The notes under the pieces were generated by a model. It saw nothing but the letters and a program-made list of their open reading frames with translations, ran no database searches and was not told the origin of the DNA. This document shows positions 1-10,641 of a DNA stretch of 64,000 nt, piece after piece; position 1 is the stretch's first letter, and the number at the start of each line of letters is the position of its first letter. The translations under genes were made by a program, and so were the position numbers. The stretch covers positions 62,001-126,000 of the forward strand of contig JAKOGH010000941.1 of NCBI GenBank assembly GCA_024811115.1, read 5' to 3'. This stretch comes from Terana coerulea. Taxonomy: Eukaryota; Basidiomycota; Agaricomycetes; Polyporales; Phanerochaetaceae.

Positions 1-23
1 CTTGACAATGCACCTAAGCTTAT

Positions 24-190
24 GCCGTCGTAATAGCCTCAGCAATCTTACTCGTCCGCGATTAATCCTCGCAGACCGCGCCGGCGTCGACGGCAGCCGA
101 GGCCGCGCGCCGTCTCGTTCACGTACGGCATGTCCGGGTTCGTCTCATGCCTTGATCCCGCACCCAGCCTCACGCCGTCGTAATAGCCTC
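24..190. repeat. Imperfect 150-base spaced duplication
   Basis: A 17-base identical block lies at 24-40 and again at 174-190, exactly 150 bases apart. On the minus strand both copies read GYYDG followed by a similar LGA stretch, so the spacing keeps reading frame. A related block encoding VNET occurs near 113 and 348 but at another spacing. It may be the decayed end of a repetitive coding sequence that runs off the left edge. I do not recognise the protein and there are stops between units. Confidence 0.35.
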
Positions 191-3100
191 TCGCTGCCAG
201 TAACCGCATTCCGTATAGGCAGTCATCAATGCACGTACGTGTGTACCCTTGCATGCGTGCGCTTTATGCTAACCTTAACCTCACTTATCCAGGCCTCCAG
301 GCAACGTCGTGACGGAGTCGAGGAGCATGCGGGAACGCCGTTGCCCTGTCTCGTTAACGTGTATTAACATACAGTTAATAATGTATCAAGTTTGTGATGC
401 ATTGCACCACACGTCCACCGTTACAATCTGCTACAATAAGCAGGAGTTGTTACCCTGAGTAAGGACTAATAGTATTTCAATGGGCATCGAGAGGCTGATG
501 AACGATGGCATTGGGCAATGTGAATCAAGTGACGGGCTCAGTCGTCTGTCCACGACACTCGAGTCGCGATAGGCTACCTCTCGTGTGCGCCGTGAGTCAC
601 TCAATCCTTTCTATTCTATCAATACAACGATACTAATCATAATGTTCAGAGATAAATTTAAATCTCAAAATATACGCGTTCCGTCTCGGGCTGTGTTCGG
701 GTGCACGTTCATTAGTGAGTCAAAATCCGTTCATTACTCTTCAATCCTCTAATATACATGTGCTATTGAGGTGTTACAATTACACCGAGGTAGCAGTGCT
801 ACCGCGACCCTACTCCTTCGGTGTCGGCCACACGGGGACGACGCGCCACGACGCGGCTGCGTTGCGTGAGGGTGGCTGTCGGGGGACGGTCACCGTCCAT
901 CTTGGCCTTCGCGGCTCGCAGTGGCAAGTAGCCTGCAGGCGTCGCCTGGCGCACTCCTCTGCGGGTCTGCTCTTGTCCTCGGCGAGGCTGCAAAGCAGGG
1001 ACGCACGGCGCATGTCGTCCGCGACGGAGCCGTGCGTGACTGCGTTAGATGCGTGATGTTCCTTGCTCGACTGGGGCTCGGTCATGGGCATCGGCGGACG
1101 GTGTCGTTTGTCTTGCGCTGCGCAGCTCGCGCCGGCAAGCTCGACGAGGACGCCATCGCGCATGCTCCGCTGTGCGCATGTCGTCGTCGGCGTCGTTCGT
1201 CCCACAGCCTTGCATGCGTGCATCCGGTGCGTCATGGCCTCGGCTCGCATTTGGGGGCTTTTCTAACAATGCCCTCCACTCATCTAGGGCGTGTCTGATC
1301 TCTTGTACACCGTCTGTACGGTATGGCGGGAGCGGCCAAGGTGCGTCGTCTCTGTTTTCCTCTCTTTGGTTCCTCTGTCGTCGTCGTCGAGCGGGCGGCT
1401 GGGGTGTTTGGGGGCACACGATCTGTGCGGCGCGGCAGAGACGGCCGGTGCGCCGCCGCCGCCCTCGTGCCTTTGTGTCCGTGGGTGCCTGCCGCCGCCC
1501 TCGCTCGCGCATCCAGCACGCGGCGGGTCCTCTGGACGTCCAGCCCAGCCCGAGCTGCACATCGCAAACGCCAGCGAGCCGCCGCCGCGCTCTGTGTGGG
1601 CTCCCGTGTGGGGCGTCGTCTCCGCGCGGTCGTCGAGATTGTCGGGAGCCCGCCGCCCTGTCTGCGTTCGCCCGACACGCCCGTCGTGCGCTCGCGTTGC
1701 GGCGCACCGCCGTGATGTCTTGTCGTGTGCGGCACGTCGGCCGTTCCGTTCTGAGCTCTCTGTGTGTGCCGCTCCGGCACGCCTCTTGTCCTTTCGGTGC
1801 GCGCGTGCACAGAGCATCGATCGCCCTGGACCGCGCACTCTGTGTGGGCAGCACGCTGTTGCGCTGCTCGTCGTGTTCGTCGCGCGCGCACGCCAAGCGT
1901 CGATTCACCCGGGCTCTCTGCGTGCGCACGCAGCGTATCGGACCGTGGTGCTGTGAACCTTGGCGCACGCTACGTGTCTGCGGCTCCTGCATAGGGCCCT
2001 CGGCCTGCTCTCCGCGTTCGCGCACACGGCGGCCGTCCTGTGGCGACAGCCGGGTCACGGCAGCGGCGGCATGCGCGCGTGCGTCCGTGCGCCTTGTGGG
2101 CCGCGCTTGCACGTTCTGACCGTCGGCTCGCGACGAGGTCTCCGGCCACGCGGCGGACCGTCCGCGCCACGTCCGTGCGCCTTGCCGTACGGCGGGCACC
2201 CGCCGATTTTCCACATAGGGCGTGTGCCGCGAGACGTCGCGTCGCCGTCACCATGCCCGGTCTGTCTCGTCCGCGTGCTCCAGGTTCACGAGTAGTTAGA
2301 CCGCTGTGTAGAATAAATTAGATAGAGGCGGTGCGAGCGAGGGGGCAAGGACGGTACTTGCCGGTGAAATCCGCGCCGCGCGAGTGCCCGACGGGCGGGA
2401 GACTGTCGCACGGAGCAATGGAACGGCGAGGACGGTCTTGAGTGTGTTGTGAACGCGGGCTCGGCTCGATGAGATGTGGCGAGGGCCCGAGCGAATGGCT
2501 CTGTGCGAGGCCGGCAAGCTCTGAAGTCGCCGTGCGTTCGGTCCAGAATAATGCCAAATACCCGTAGGAAGCGTACCGTGTCGTCTGCGGACCCTAGGCA
2601 GCATTCACGAGACGGCGCCGTCGGTCCCGGCGGTCGGGTAGAACCAAACATCGGCGGTGCTCGGCGGAGACGCGCCCGATCGGCGTGAAACGTTGCGCGC
2701 GTGTAGAAGGCCTTGTGTCATGTCCATTTATTGAGAGTAGTGGTGGCTGTGTGCGCTGCGCGCGCGCGGGGCATGGCAATTTCGAGGTATTCGTGCGCGG
2801 GAGGCGCAGAGAGCATCACTCTGCAGGCACATCAGCTACACGGGTCGGATGTTCACCGAGCGTTGCACTCACCTCTAGCTACCTTTTCCCATGCTGCTTA
2901 TTCGTCCCGACCGCGTTCGTCGCGCAGAAAGGCAGAGGACGTCGCCGAGCGCAGCGAGGCTGTCAGGCGACACCGAAGGCGCGTACGGCTTGCAGACGCG
3001 ACCTGCGCCATGCAAGCGCTGTTCTCTGTGTGTATGCGTCGTTTTGCGACATTGGGCGACGCCTGGCGAGCAGAGGATGCTGAAAGGCTCTGAAAAGGCT

Positions 3101-3902
3101 CCCTCGCACCCGAGCGTACTTGGGGTCGGCACAGCATGCGCGGCGCACGCCAAACTCGAGATTCGTGGCGCACTTTGTTGTTCAGAGCGACGTGAGGTGT
3201 CGAAGCGGACGGGCCGCGGCGTGGTGAGTGCGACGTCGGGGAGGAGGCGGCCGTCGAAGGGAAAGAGGAGTGGGCGCTTGCGAGTGAATGCGAGGACGCC
3301 GCGCATGGCGTGCAGCTGGTCTGGATCTCGCGTTGGTCGTGCTGCACGCGCGCCCCGCCAAAGCTGCGGTTGGGAGGGCCTGGCTTGGATCGCGTCGACG
3401 CGTTGCTCCCGCCCAAGCGTGGAATGCGCGTTGTGGAGTGGTCTGCGGTCGGCGTGCACACTGTGCCAGTGCGAAGAACCACGCTTCAAGCTTCGGCTCC
3501 AAGACGCATCGTGCTCGAGTACATGCGCACTTTGGCAGCAGAGCATACCATATATATGCAGGCAAGATCGTTGCTGGAGCTGCATGTCCGCCCCTGCCGG
3601 CCCGATATCCCCTCAGGCGCCCTGTTCCAGTTGTGGGGAAAGTGCCACGCGAGGTATGCTGACGTAAGCATTTCTGGAGCGGCCAAATGAACCATGGTTG
3701 CTTTCTTGAGGCGGACGCTCCCAAGTGACCGTGCACCACCCCTGCTCTCCTGCCACCTGCGTCTTGGCCTGCTCGTCTGCGGCTTGTGCTGTCCTTCCTC
3801 CAAGAACGACTCTCCTTTCGCCGCCACACTGGTCCTTCACGCAGCCCACCCGCGCTCACCCAGTCGTCCTGGACCCCAGTCCGCGTCGCAACGGCAGCTA
3901 GC
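191..3902. other. GC-rich stretch with no recognisable gene
   Basis: About 3.7 kb without a gene I can support. The part from about 790 to 2300 is strongly GC-rich and full of CG-containing codon-like triplets. It therefore has long open frames on both strands (up to 389 codons), all rich in Arg, Ala, Ser, Pro and Cys. None contains a family motif, and overlapping frames on opposite strands are equally open, which is expected by chance in such sequence. A TATATATA run lies at 3549-3557, some 350 bases before the kinase start. It could be a promoter element or chance. Confidence 0.5.
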
Positions 3903-4949
3903 ATGGAATACACATTCGGCGGGAAGTACCTCCTCGGAGAAGAGGTGGCGGTGGGCGGATGCGGCACGGTCTTCCAGGGCGTGCACAAGATTGCGGGCAA
4001 GGAGGTGGCGATCAAGGTCGAGCCGGCGGTCGCGCGGTCGTCGCCGCTGCAGCAGGAGACGAAGATATACCGGTCGCTGCAGGGAGGCCCGGGCGTGCCG
4101 TGGATGATGTGGGCAGGCAGGTCGGGGAGTACAACGTGATGGTGATCGACCTGCTCGGCCCGTCGCTGGAGGACCTCTTCCAGACGTGCAACCGCTACTT
4201 TTCGCTGAAGACGGTGCTCATGCTCGGCGTGCAGCTGGTACGTGCCCTCGGTCTGTGCGACGACCGCTTTGGCTGACTGGCCCCAGCTCGACCGGATCGA
4301 ATACATCCACTCGCGCGGGCTCGTCCACCGGGACATCAAGCCCGCGAACTTTGTGATGTCGTCGCGCGAGCCGGCGGAGTCGTGCGTGAACGTGATCGAC
4401 TTCGGGCTGGCGAAGAAGTACCGCGAGCCGCTGACGGGCGCGCACATCCCGTACCGGCAGGACGAGCAGCACGGGGTCGGCACGTCGCTCTTTGCGTCGA
4501 TCCACACGCACGACGGCATCGAGGCGTCGCGGCGCGACGACCTGGAGGCGCTCGCGTACATGCTCATGTACTTCCTGCGCGGGTCGCTGCCGTGGCGCAA
4601 GATCCGGGGCGCGACGACGCGCGCGACGTGGGACGCCATCCGCGCGAAGAAGATGGAGACGATGGAGATCCTGACCGTGAAGCTGCCCGACGAGCTCCAG
4701 ACGTTCTACCGCTACGTGCGCGGGCTCGAGTTCTACGATCTCCCAGACTATGAGGGCCTCCGCCGGCTCCTGCGTGGGCTCGCGCTGCGCGAGAAGATCG
4801 CGTTCGACGGCAAGTTCGACTGGATCCGCGACCGGCACTGGAACGAGGCGCAGAAGCCGGACGGCGGGGGCAGCAGCCACAGGCGCGTGCGCTCGTGCCG
4901 GGCGTGTGAGGCCTGCTCGCGGAGCAGGAACGAAGACACACGGCGGTAG
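3903..4949 (+). CDS. Casein kinase 1-like Ser/Thr protein kinase, one frameshift
   Basis: A CK1-family kinase, expected to phosphorylate Ser/Thr. Exon 1 is 3903-4237, the intron 4238-4286 (GTACGT..CCCCAG) and exon 2 4287-4949. The start gives MEYTFGGKY, and the ATP-binding Lys of VAIK is residue 38, its usual place in CK1. The catalytic loop [11 protein letters not shown], the DFGLAKKY magnesium motif and the CK1 signature [19 protein letters not shown] are all present, as is [10 protein letters not shown]. The glycine loop ([12 protein letters not shown]) is unlike the canonical IGSGSFG. Reading frame is lost once: after PWMMWAG the frame moves by one base, and a single missing G in the run 4124-4127 would restore [11 protein letters not shown]. 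This is either a sequencing error or a true lesion. The C-terminal tail is short and basic, with no palmitoylation-type Cys pair. It is probably a member of the expanded CK1-like set of mushrooms rather than the housekeeping Hrr25/Yck orthologue. Confidence 0.9.
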
Positions 4950-5987
4950 CGCGTGCCGAGGGGGCGTGGGGAGTGGCGCAGCGGCCGTCACTGACGGTGA
5001 GCTGACACGTCACCCTGTGGCACATTACACTCGTCGCTAATTTACACACGTCAAACAGCCGCGCTGCACGGTCGTCCTGCGCGACGACCATGACTTATGA
5101 ACATCGCGACGAGGCGGGGAAGCACGGGGGCTCCTCGAAACCAAGCGAAATGACGGGAAACGACAGCCACTCGCGTCGCTTGCATAGTAGGCACGCTGCA
5201 ACGAAATGAATGAACGATCATGCCATGCCGTCCGGTGCATCTGTGGTGAGGGGGTGGCTGTGTCCTCCACTCCATCTTCTTGTCCAGGGCATGGCGGGCC
5301 TCTGCCTGCTTCTTGCTCGCGACACAACGCTCGCGCCAAAAGGTGTATGTACGACCGGCTCTCAAGTCGGACGGGGCCCAGCATACTTGATTTATCGTAT
5401 TCGAAGACTGCACGGCCCTCGTTGCCCCCCCTGTAATTATAGACCGGTATGCTCTTGCTTCTTGACGGTCACCAGCCTTTGCTCAACTCTGTTCACCCCT
5501 AAAGCCTGCTATTTACGGAGATGAAACATCTTGCACAGTAGCGCGCTCGAGGTGTCCAGACTTAGTTATATCTTGCTGGACCCCTCGCAGCCGCCGTCTC
5601 CGCTATTATTTGATATCATGACCATGTTCTGTGCGCTGTGGTTGCTGTGTATGTAAAAAGTAACAGTATGACTGTGCTGCTCGAGTATATTTACGACCGG
5701 CTTTGGAATTGGTAATGTGCACTCAATTTGCGGGATTCCCTGTCTCGAGTGTGTCCTGTGAGACTGCGAAACGTTCAAGAGAAGATATGCCTGTGTGAAG
5801 TGAGCTGGTTCCTCTCTTCTACTCACATAGCACCAGGCTTAACTTTCCGTTCCGTACATCTAACCGAGCTTGCATGCGAATGTGAATGCAAACTTTTGAT
5901 GATAACACGCTCGAACTGCTCTCCTGCTAGTAGTGTTACGATTGCATTCTACATTGCATGATATTGCTAACATCGAGGTACATTGGT
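4950..5987. other. Intergenic spacer, nothing recognised
   Basis: About 1 kb between the 3' ends of the kinase gene and the aldehyde dehydrogenase gene, which converge here. Short open frames on both strands have no motif. It should contain both 3' untranslated regions and polyadenylation sites. I saw no RNA gene and no repeat shared with the rest of the window. Confidence 0.5.
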
Positions 5988-8089
5988 CTACGTAGTCTTG
6001 ATCTTCATGTGCACGCTCTTCGCGCGTGTCAACTGGTCATATCCTGCAATGCAGTGTTTTAGCACACATCCGCAACCACACCACCAGCCCGGGACTCACC
6101 AAACTTGCTCAGACTGATCCCGCGTCCGCTGTCTTTCACGCCCGTCCACGAGAGCGCAGGATCGAGGAAGTCGCACCTGCTCTCCCCGTCAGCTATCCCA
6201 ATTCCCCACATCGTGCAATGAAAGGGACCACGCACCGGTTCAAGAACACCGTCCCAGCTTCGATCTCGTCGGCGAACCGGAGGAACGCAGCCTCGGACTC
6301 CGGGTTCGCGACGTTCGTCCACACGGACGCGGTCAGCCCGTACGGCGAGTCGTTCATGAGCTGCAGCGCCTCCTCGTCTGACGACACCTTCTGAATGCCG
6401 ACGATGGGGCCGAAGGATTCTTCCTGGGTGTTATCAAGTGATTGAGAAGATGCCGCGAGGAGTGAGTTAGGTGCCTTACCATCATGACCTCCATTGCTGT
6501 AGGGGCGAAAGTTAGACAAGGTGTGGCGTTCACGAACACTAAAAGACTGACTGTGGTTCACGTCGACTAGGACTTGCGGTGCGACATATGCCGTATCGCT
6601 ACCCATACAAAATCAGTCTCTTTCGGGCCTTCTAGCAGTAATGACATACGGTTGGGCGGCAGGGAAGAGATCTTCCGGGACGAGACCCTTCGCACCTGCC
6701 TTAACTATAGAAGGGGGCGGCTATTAAGCACATACAGATACGAGAGAGATCTAGGCTTACTAGCATCTGCGACCTGTTTCCGTATGCGTTCTGCGCTCGC
6801 CACACTGACGACTGGACCGAGGTTGGTATCTGTGAGTGTCGGGTCACCGAGCTTGTATTGCTGTGTGTATCGCACTGGTAAGTACACGTTTGTCAGATCC
6901 CAGGACAGAGGAAGTAACGTACTTTGGTAACTTCGGCAAACTTAGCAATGAATGGCTCATATACCGCTTCGTGCACGTAGATCCGTTCCACAGCACAGCA
7001 ACTTTGGCCCGAGTTGAACATCGCACCTAATTGATGCAATTTAAATGAGCATGAGACGTGGAATAACAGACATGATAGGAAAACGTACCGTCTACGAGTT
7101 CAGTAGCCACGTAGTTAATGTCCACGTCCGGCCGAACGTAGGCCGGGTCCTTGCCTCCGAGCTTTATGCATCTCAGTAAGCACGCACCTCCTGTGCACAT
7201 AAACAGAGGGCATACCTCCAATGCGACACCCTTGAAGCCCCTGGCCTCTACCGCAGCCTTCTCCACAGCCTGCCCACCCACAACACTACCCGTGAAGCTT
7301 ACGAAATCCACACGCTCGTGCTGGATGGCGTGTTCTACTAACTTCGGGCTGAGGTGCAGTACCTGGATGGCGTCCTGTGGGACACCTGCCCGATGAAGTG
7401 CGGCCGCAAAGCGCTCCGCGGCGAGTGGTGTTTGTGGAGAAGGCTTAAGGAGAACAGTGTTGCCAGCGATGAGTGCGGGAAGCACAGAGTTGATGGAGAC
7501 GAGGTACGGGAAACTGTAATAATGGAAGGATGTGGTCAAATGTACAGCAAGGGTGATCATGTAGCAGGAAACGTACTTCCACGGCGCAATGACGAGAACC
7601 ACTCCTAGTGGAACACGTTTGATGTACCGCTTGAAGCCTGGCTTGTCTGTATCCGCGAGTGAAACATCCGCGAGTGAGCTCTCTGCGATCGAGAGCATAT
7701 ATTCTGCACGATCGACGAAGCCGCGAACCTCTCCTGGAACTTGCGATATAGGCCTGAAGCATAGGTGTGTAAGTCACTGATGCACCGGAAGGTCTGACAT
7801 GTCCATACCGTCCCATTTGCAGGGTTAACTCCGAGGGTATCTCATCGCTAAACTTCTTGAACTCGTCCTGAGTGTGTTAGCAAATGTACACTGGATAGTA
7901 GAGCAGCTGTTGGCTCACAATAAACTTCTTTCCGATAGTAATCCTCTCTTTCAGAGGAACCTTTGCCCACTCTTTCTGAGCAGCGGCGGATTTCTGGATC
8001 GCGGCATCCAGTTCAGCGGTGCTTGGGTATGTCCTGCTCACAAGAGGCTGCTGACTGTGCGGGATGATTGTTGTTTGTGTTTCGGGCAT
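5988..8089 (-). CDS. NAD(P)-dependent aldehyde dehydrogenase, 13 exons
   Basis: An ALDH-superfamily enzyme oxidising an aldehyde to the acid. Exons (minus): 8089-7919, 7867-7809, 7753-7577, 7513-7216, 7161-7089, 7026-6923, 6860-6761, 6704-6650, 6598-6552, 6496-6480, 6423-6236, 6176-6100, 6043-5988. All phases join without a stop, giving 473 residues, a normal ALDH length. APWNFPYLVS and FTGSVVGG mark the Rossmann fold. The general base Glu235 (in LELGGKDP) and catalytic Cys269 (in FNSGQSCCAV) are 34 residues apart, as in ALDH2. EESFGPIVG and the C-terminal SGRGISLSKFGYDQLTR are also typical. All introns are 51-63 bases, and one exon is only 17 bases. No targeting signal is evident, so it is probably cytosolic. 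The substrate cannot be told from the sequence. The start was chosen because it gives MPETQTTI and fits the ALDH N-terminus. Confidence 0.93.
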
Positions 8090-8366
8090 CGTTGTTGATT
8101 CGAGATGGTTGAAGAGGTAAGAGATGGATGTCTGATAACTGAGGAGGTTGCGATAGTTAAGCAAAGGCCAACTTGCAATTCCCGGCAGTTAATGAGTCCT
8201 ACACCGCAAACGCCCAGCGTACCTCAGATAGCCTCAGATCGACACGTCGGAGATCTCCGAGGCCCATCTTGCAAACTTTCAAGCGCCGAAGCGCAACCGA
8301 CTGCACACTGACGGTCCCGCCTGAGGCTCACTGCTCAACACTTTCCTTCAATTCGGCTTAGCACAA
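8090..8366. promoter_or_regulatory. Shared divergent promoter, ALDH / GAR1
   Basis: Only 277 bases separate the start codons of the aldehyde dehydrogenase (-) and GAR1 (+), so both promoters must lie here. I see no clear TATA box. The sequence is mixed in composition with several CT-rich patches close to the GAR1 start. Confidence 0.6.
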
Positions 8367-9248
8367 ATGAGTCGCGGCGGTCGAGGGTTTTCTGGTGGCC
8401 GTGGCGGTGGTATGTACTTCTGCCTCCGAGATGATATGGAATTGACGACAGGTACAGGTCGAGGTGGATTTGGTGGAGGTGGATTTGGCGGTGGCGGAGG
8501 ACGGGGAGGATTCAACAGAGACTTTGGCCCTCCAGAAACAGTTGTTGGTATGATATACCACAACCTTTCTATTTATCTTACTGATAAATATGCCGTTTCA
8601 GAGATGGGTACATTTGTGCACGCCGTCGAAGACGAAATGCTCTGCCAGTCTGTTATGCCTGACAAGGTGCCCCACTTCAACGCCCCTATATACCTCCAAA
8701 ACAAGTCCGCCATCGGCAAAATTGACGAGATTCTCGGCCCAATCAATGAAGTGTATTTTTCGGTAAAGATGGGCGAGGGCATGGTCGCAAACTCGTTCAA
8801 GAAGGGCGACAAGGTGTACATTAGCGGGGAGAAGCTGCTGCCGATCGAGAGGTTTTTACCAAAGCCAAAAGTCGCAGGAGGTGTGTTTTATATTTAGTTT
8901 GACACAGTGCAGACAATAGCCTAACTGTCGACTTATTTCAACAGGTATCACGAGTAAGTGTATCCGCTCAGAGATCTCTCCATTGAACTTATACTGCTCT
9001 TCATTATAGAAAAGCCAAGAGGCAGAGGCGGAGCAGCAGGTGGTCGCGGTCGTGGCGGTCCCCCAGGACGAGGCGGACGGGGTGGAGGTTTCGGTCGCGG
9101 TGCCCCGAGGGGCGGAGGTTTTGGTGGTGGTGGTTTTGGTGGAGGGCGAGGAGGTGGTTTCCGCGGTGGATCAAGAGGGGCTCCCCGTGGTCGGGGTGGC
9201 TTTGGTGGCGGCAGGGGTGGCGGCCGTGGTGGTTTCCGCGGATCATAG
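8367..9248 (+). CDS. GAR1: H/ACA snoRNP subunit Gar1
   Basis: Core protein of H/ACA small nucleolar ribonucleoproteins, which pseudouridylate rRNA in the nucleolus together with Cbf5, Nop10 and Nhp2. Exons: 8367-8409, 8452-8547, 8602-8880, 8945-8953 and 9010-9248, giving about 221 residues. An N-terminal Gly/Arg-rich (GAR) segment is followed by the conserved core ([60 protein letters not shown]) and a long C-terminal RGG domain of about 75 residues. This is the eukaryotic Gar1 layout. The fourth exon is only 9 bases (Ile-Thr-Lys) and keeps the frame whether included or skipped. The first intron has two possible acceptors 6 bases apart, both in frame. The gene converges on NSL1 with 178 bases between stop codons. 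Confidence 0.96.
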
Positions 9249-9426
9249 CTTGTATGTCGCAGTATTATCTTCCGTTTGCTCTCATTTTCTTGCCTGCACA
9301 CCGAAACTACGAAACCGGTAAGAGGAAGACACGGGATGTCTGTATGACACGCTATAATATATGCGGTAGGGTTGTAAGGCTACAAGTAGTGATACAGGTC
9401 ATTCATTCGGTCGTTGCTCCAGCATA

Positions 9427-10264
9427 TTACGGTTTCAAAGCTTTCACTTCGGCTGTAACTGTCTTGAGTCTTTGAGACCGTTCTTGTTGTAGTAGTACGC
9501 TCTGCAAAGCAACTTTAGCACCGCATTATGAAGCACACGCTCGTAATACATACCTGCTGCAGCTCATCTGCGATAGAGAAAGTCTTCCGCGCAACGTCCT
9601 CTACAGATTGGTAGACCTCGTCTGGCACTACTGTCAAAGTCAATCTTCCGTTGAGCAACATCGAGCAAAACACGATACGTACAATCGGGGGCCGTTCGAC
9701 TCTCCGCGACATCCAGGCTCGCGTATTCTTCCGCTTCCATTTCATCCACGGCTTGTTGCGTCTCAAGAAGCTCTTTCATGAGCCTATGCACCTCTCTTGG
9801 CTTCTCCCTCCGCTTCCGTGCAATCTCGCCATCCCATTGTAAACTTTGGTCGGACAGGGACCAAATATGCCTGTCAAGACCTTCGTCAAAAGGCTCTATT
9901 CCGCCTGAATGTGGCACGGTCAGGAGCAAGGATAGGCAGGACAGAGAAACGAGGGCACCTTGCTCCTCTGCATTGTACTCCTCGAAGTTGCGCCCGTTGA
10001 TGCGTAGGTTGGGCTTACACATCTCAAACGTTCGCTGTATGAGCTAGTTCACCGGGCCCATTTATCATCTCTGCCGCTAACACAAAAAGTAGGGAGCACC
10101 TTCTCGAGGTGGCCTCTGAGCCGCTCCTGGTCCTCGCGCGAGCGGGATGCTATTCGTGCTTCAAGCTGTTCAAAGGCGGTTTGCGTGTAGCTGTTCTTAA
10201 TTCTGTCCCAGTCATGGAGGCTATCAACGGAGATGCGGGGGACGTCTTCCCGTTGTTGGTCCAT
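9427..10264 (-). CDS. NSL1: Kinetochore MIND-complex subunit Mis14/Nsl1
   Basis: Matches the Mis14/Nsl1 family, a subunit of the Mis12/MIND complex linking inner centromere proteins to Ndc80. Exons (minus): 10264-10100, 10043-9959, 9904-9683, 9630-9554, 9501-9427, giving 207 residues, the usual length. Visible family features are the N-terminal RISVDSLHDWDRIKNSY, QRTFEMCKPNLRINGRNF, the hallmark IEPFDEGLDRHIWSLSDQ, and a coiled-coil helix rich in Glu, Arg and Gln (IARKRREKPREVHRLMKELL). A second helical stretch ends VTAEVKALKP. The start at 10264 sits in a perfect ACCATGG context. An upstream in-frame ATG at 10306 is possible but poorer. The first intron donor is GTGCTC, somewhat weak. The family call rests on motif memory, not on a search. 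Confidence 0.8.
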
Positions 10265-10641
10265 GGTAAAGTCGCGTTCGCGTCTGAACGCGTGAGACAA
10301 GGTCACAAGCTTTCAATCTGGCGCTGGAACTGCTCGAACCCAAGTAAACAACTAAGTAAATGCGCCAGTATTTTGTCTGGACTGGCAGCTCACAGCCACA
10401 CCTCCAGGAGCATAAAGTACATATACAATGCATTTCTCAAATCGAGCATACAATGAGGGTCACAAGATACACTGTAACATACATGCCATCGTCAGGGCAC
10501 ATTAACTATCCTTGAAAGAGCACCGATTTGAGACACGACAATCACATTCAAAGGACGAGAAAGGTCCGACAATCCGTATAACTCCAAAAATGTTCACCTA
10601 ATGCACAGTGCGTGTTATGTCAACCTGACACGAGGTTTATT

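Noticed and set aside
1045..2214. 389-codon open frame on the minus strand, with equally long frames on the plus strand
   Set aside because: Low-complexity Arg/Ala/Pro composition, no motif, and open frames on both strands in GC-rich DNA; best explained by composition.
2875..3667. 236- and 258-codon frames on opposite strands before the kinase gene
   Set aside because: They overlap each other, carry no recognisable domain, and show no intron or start context that favours either.
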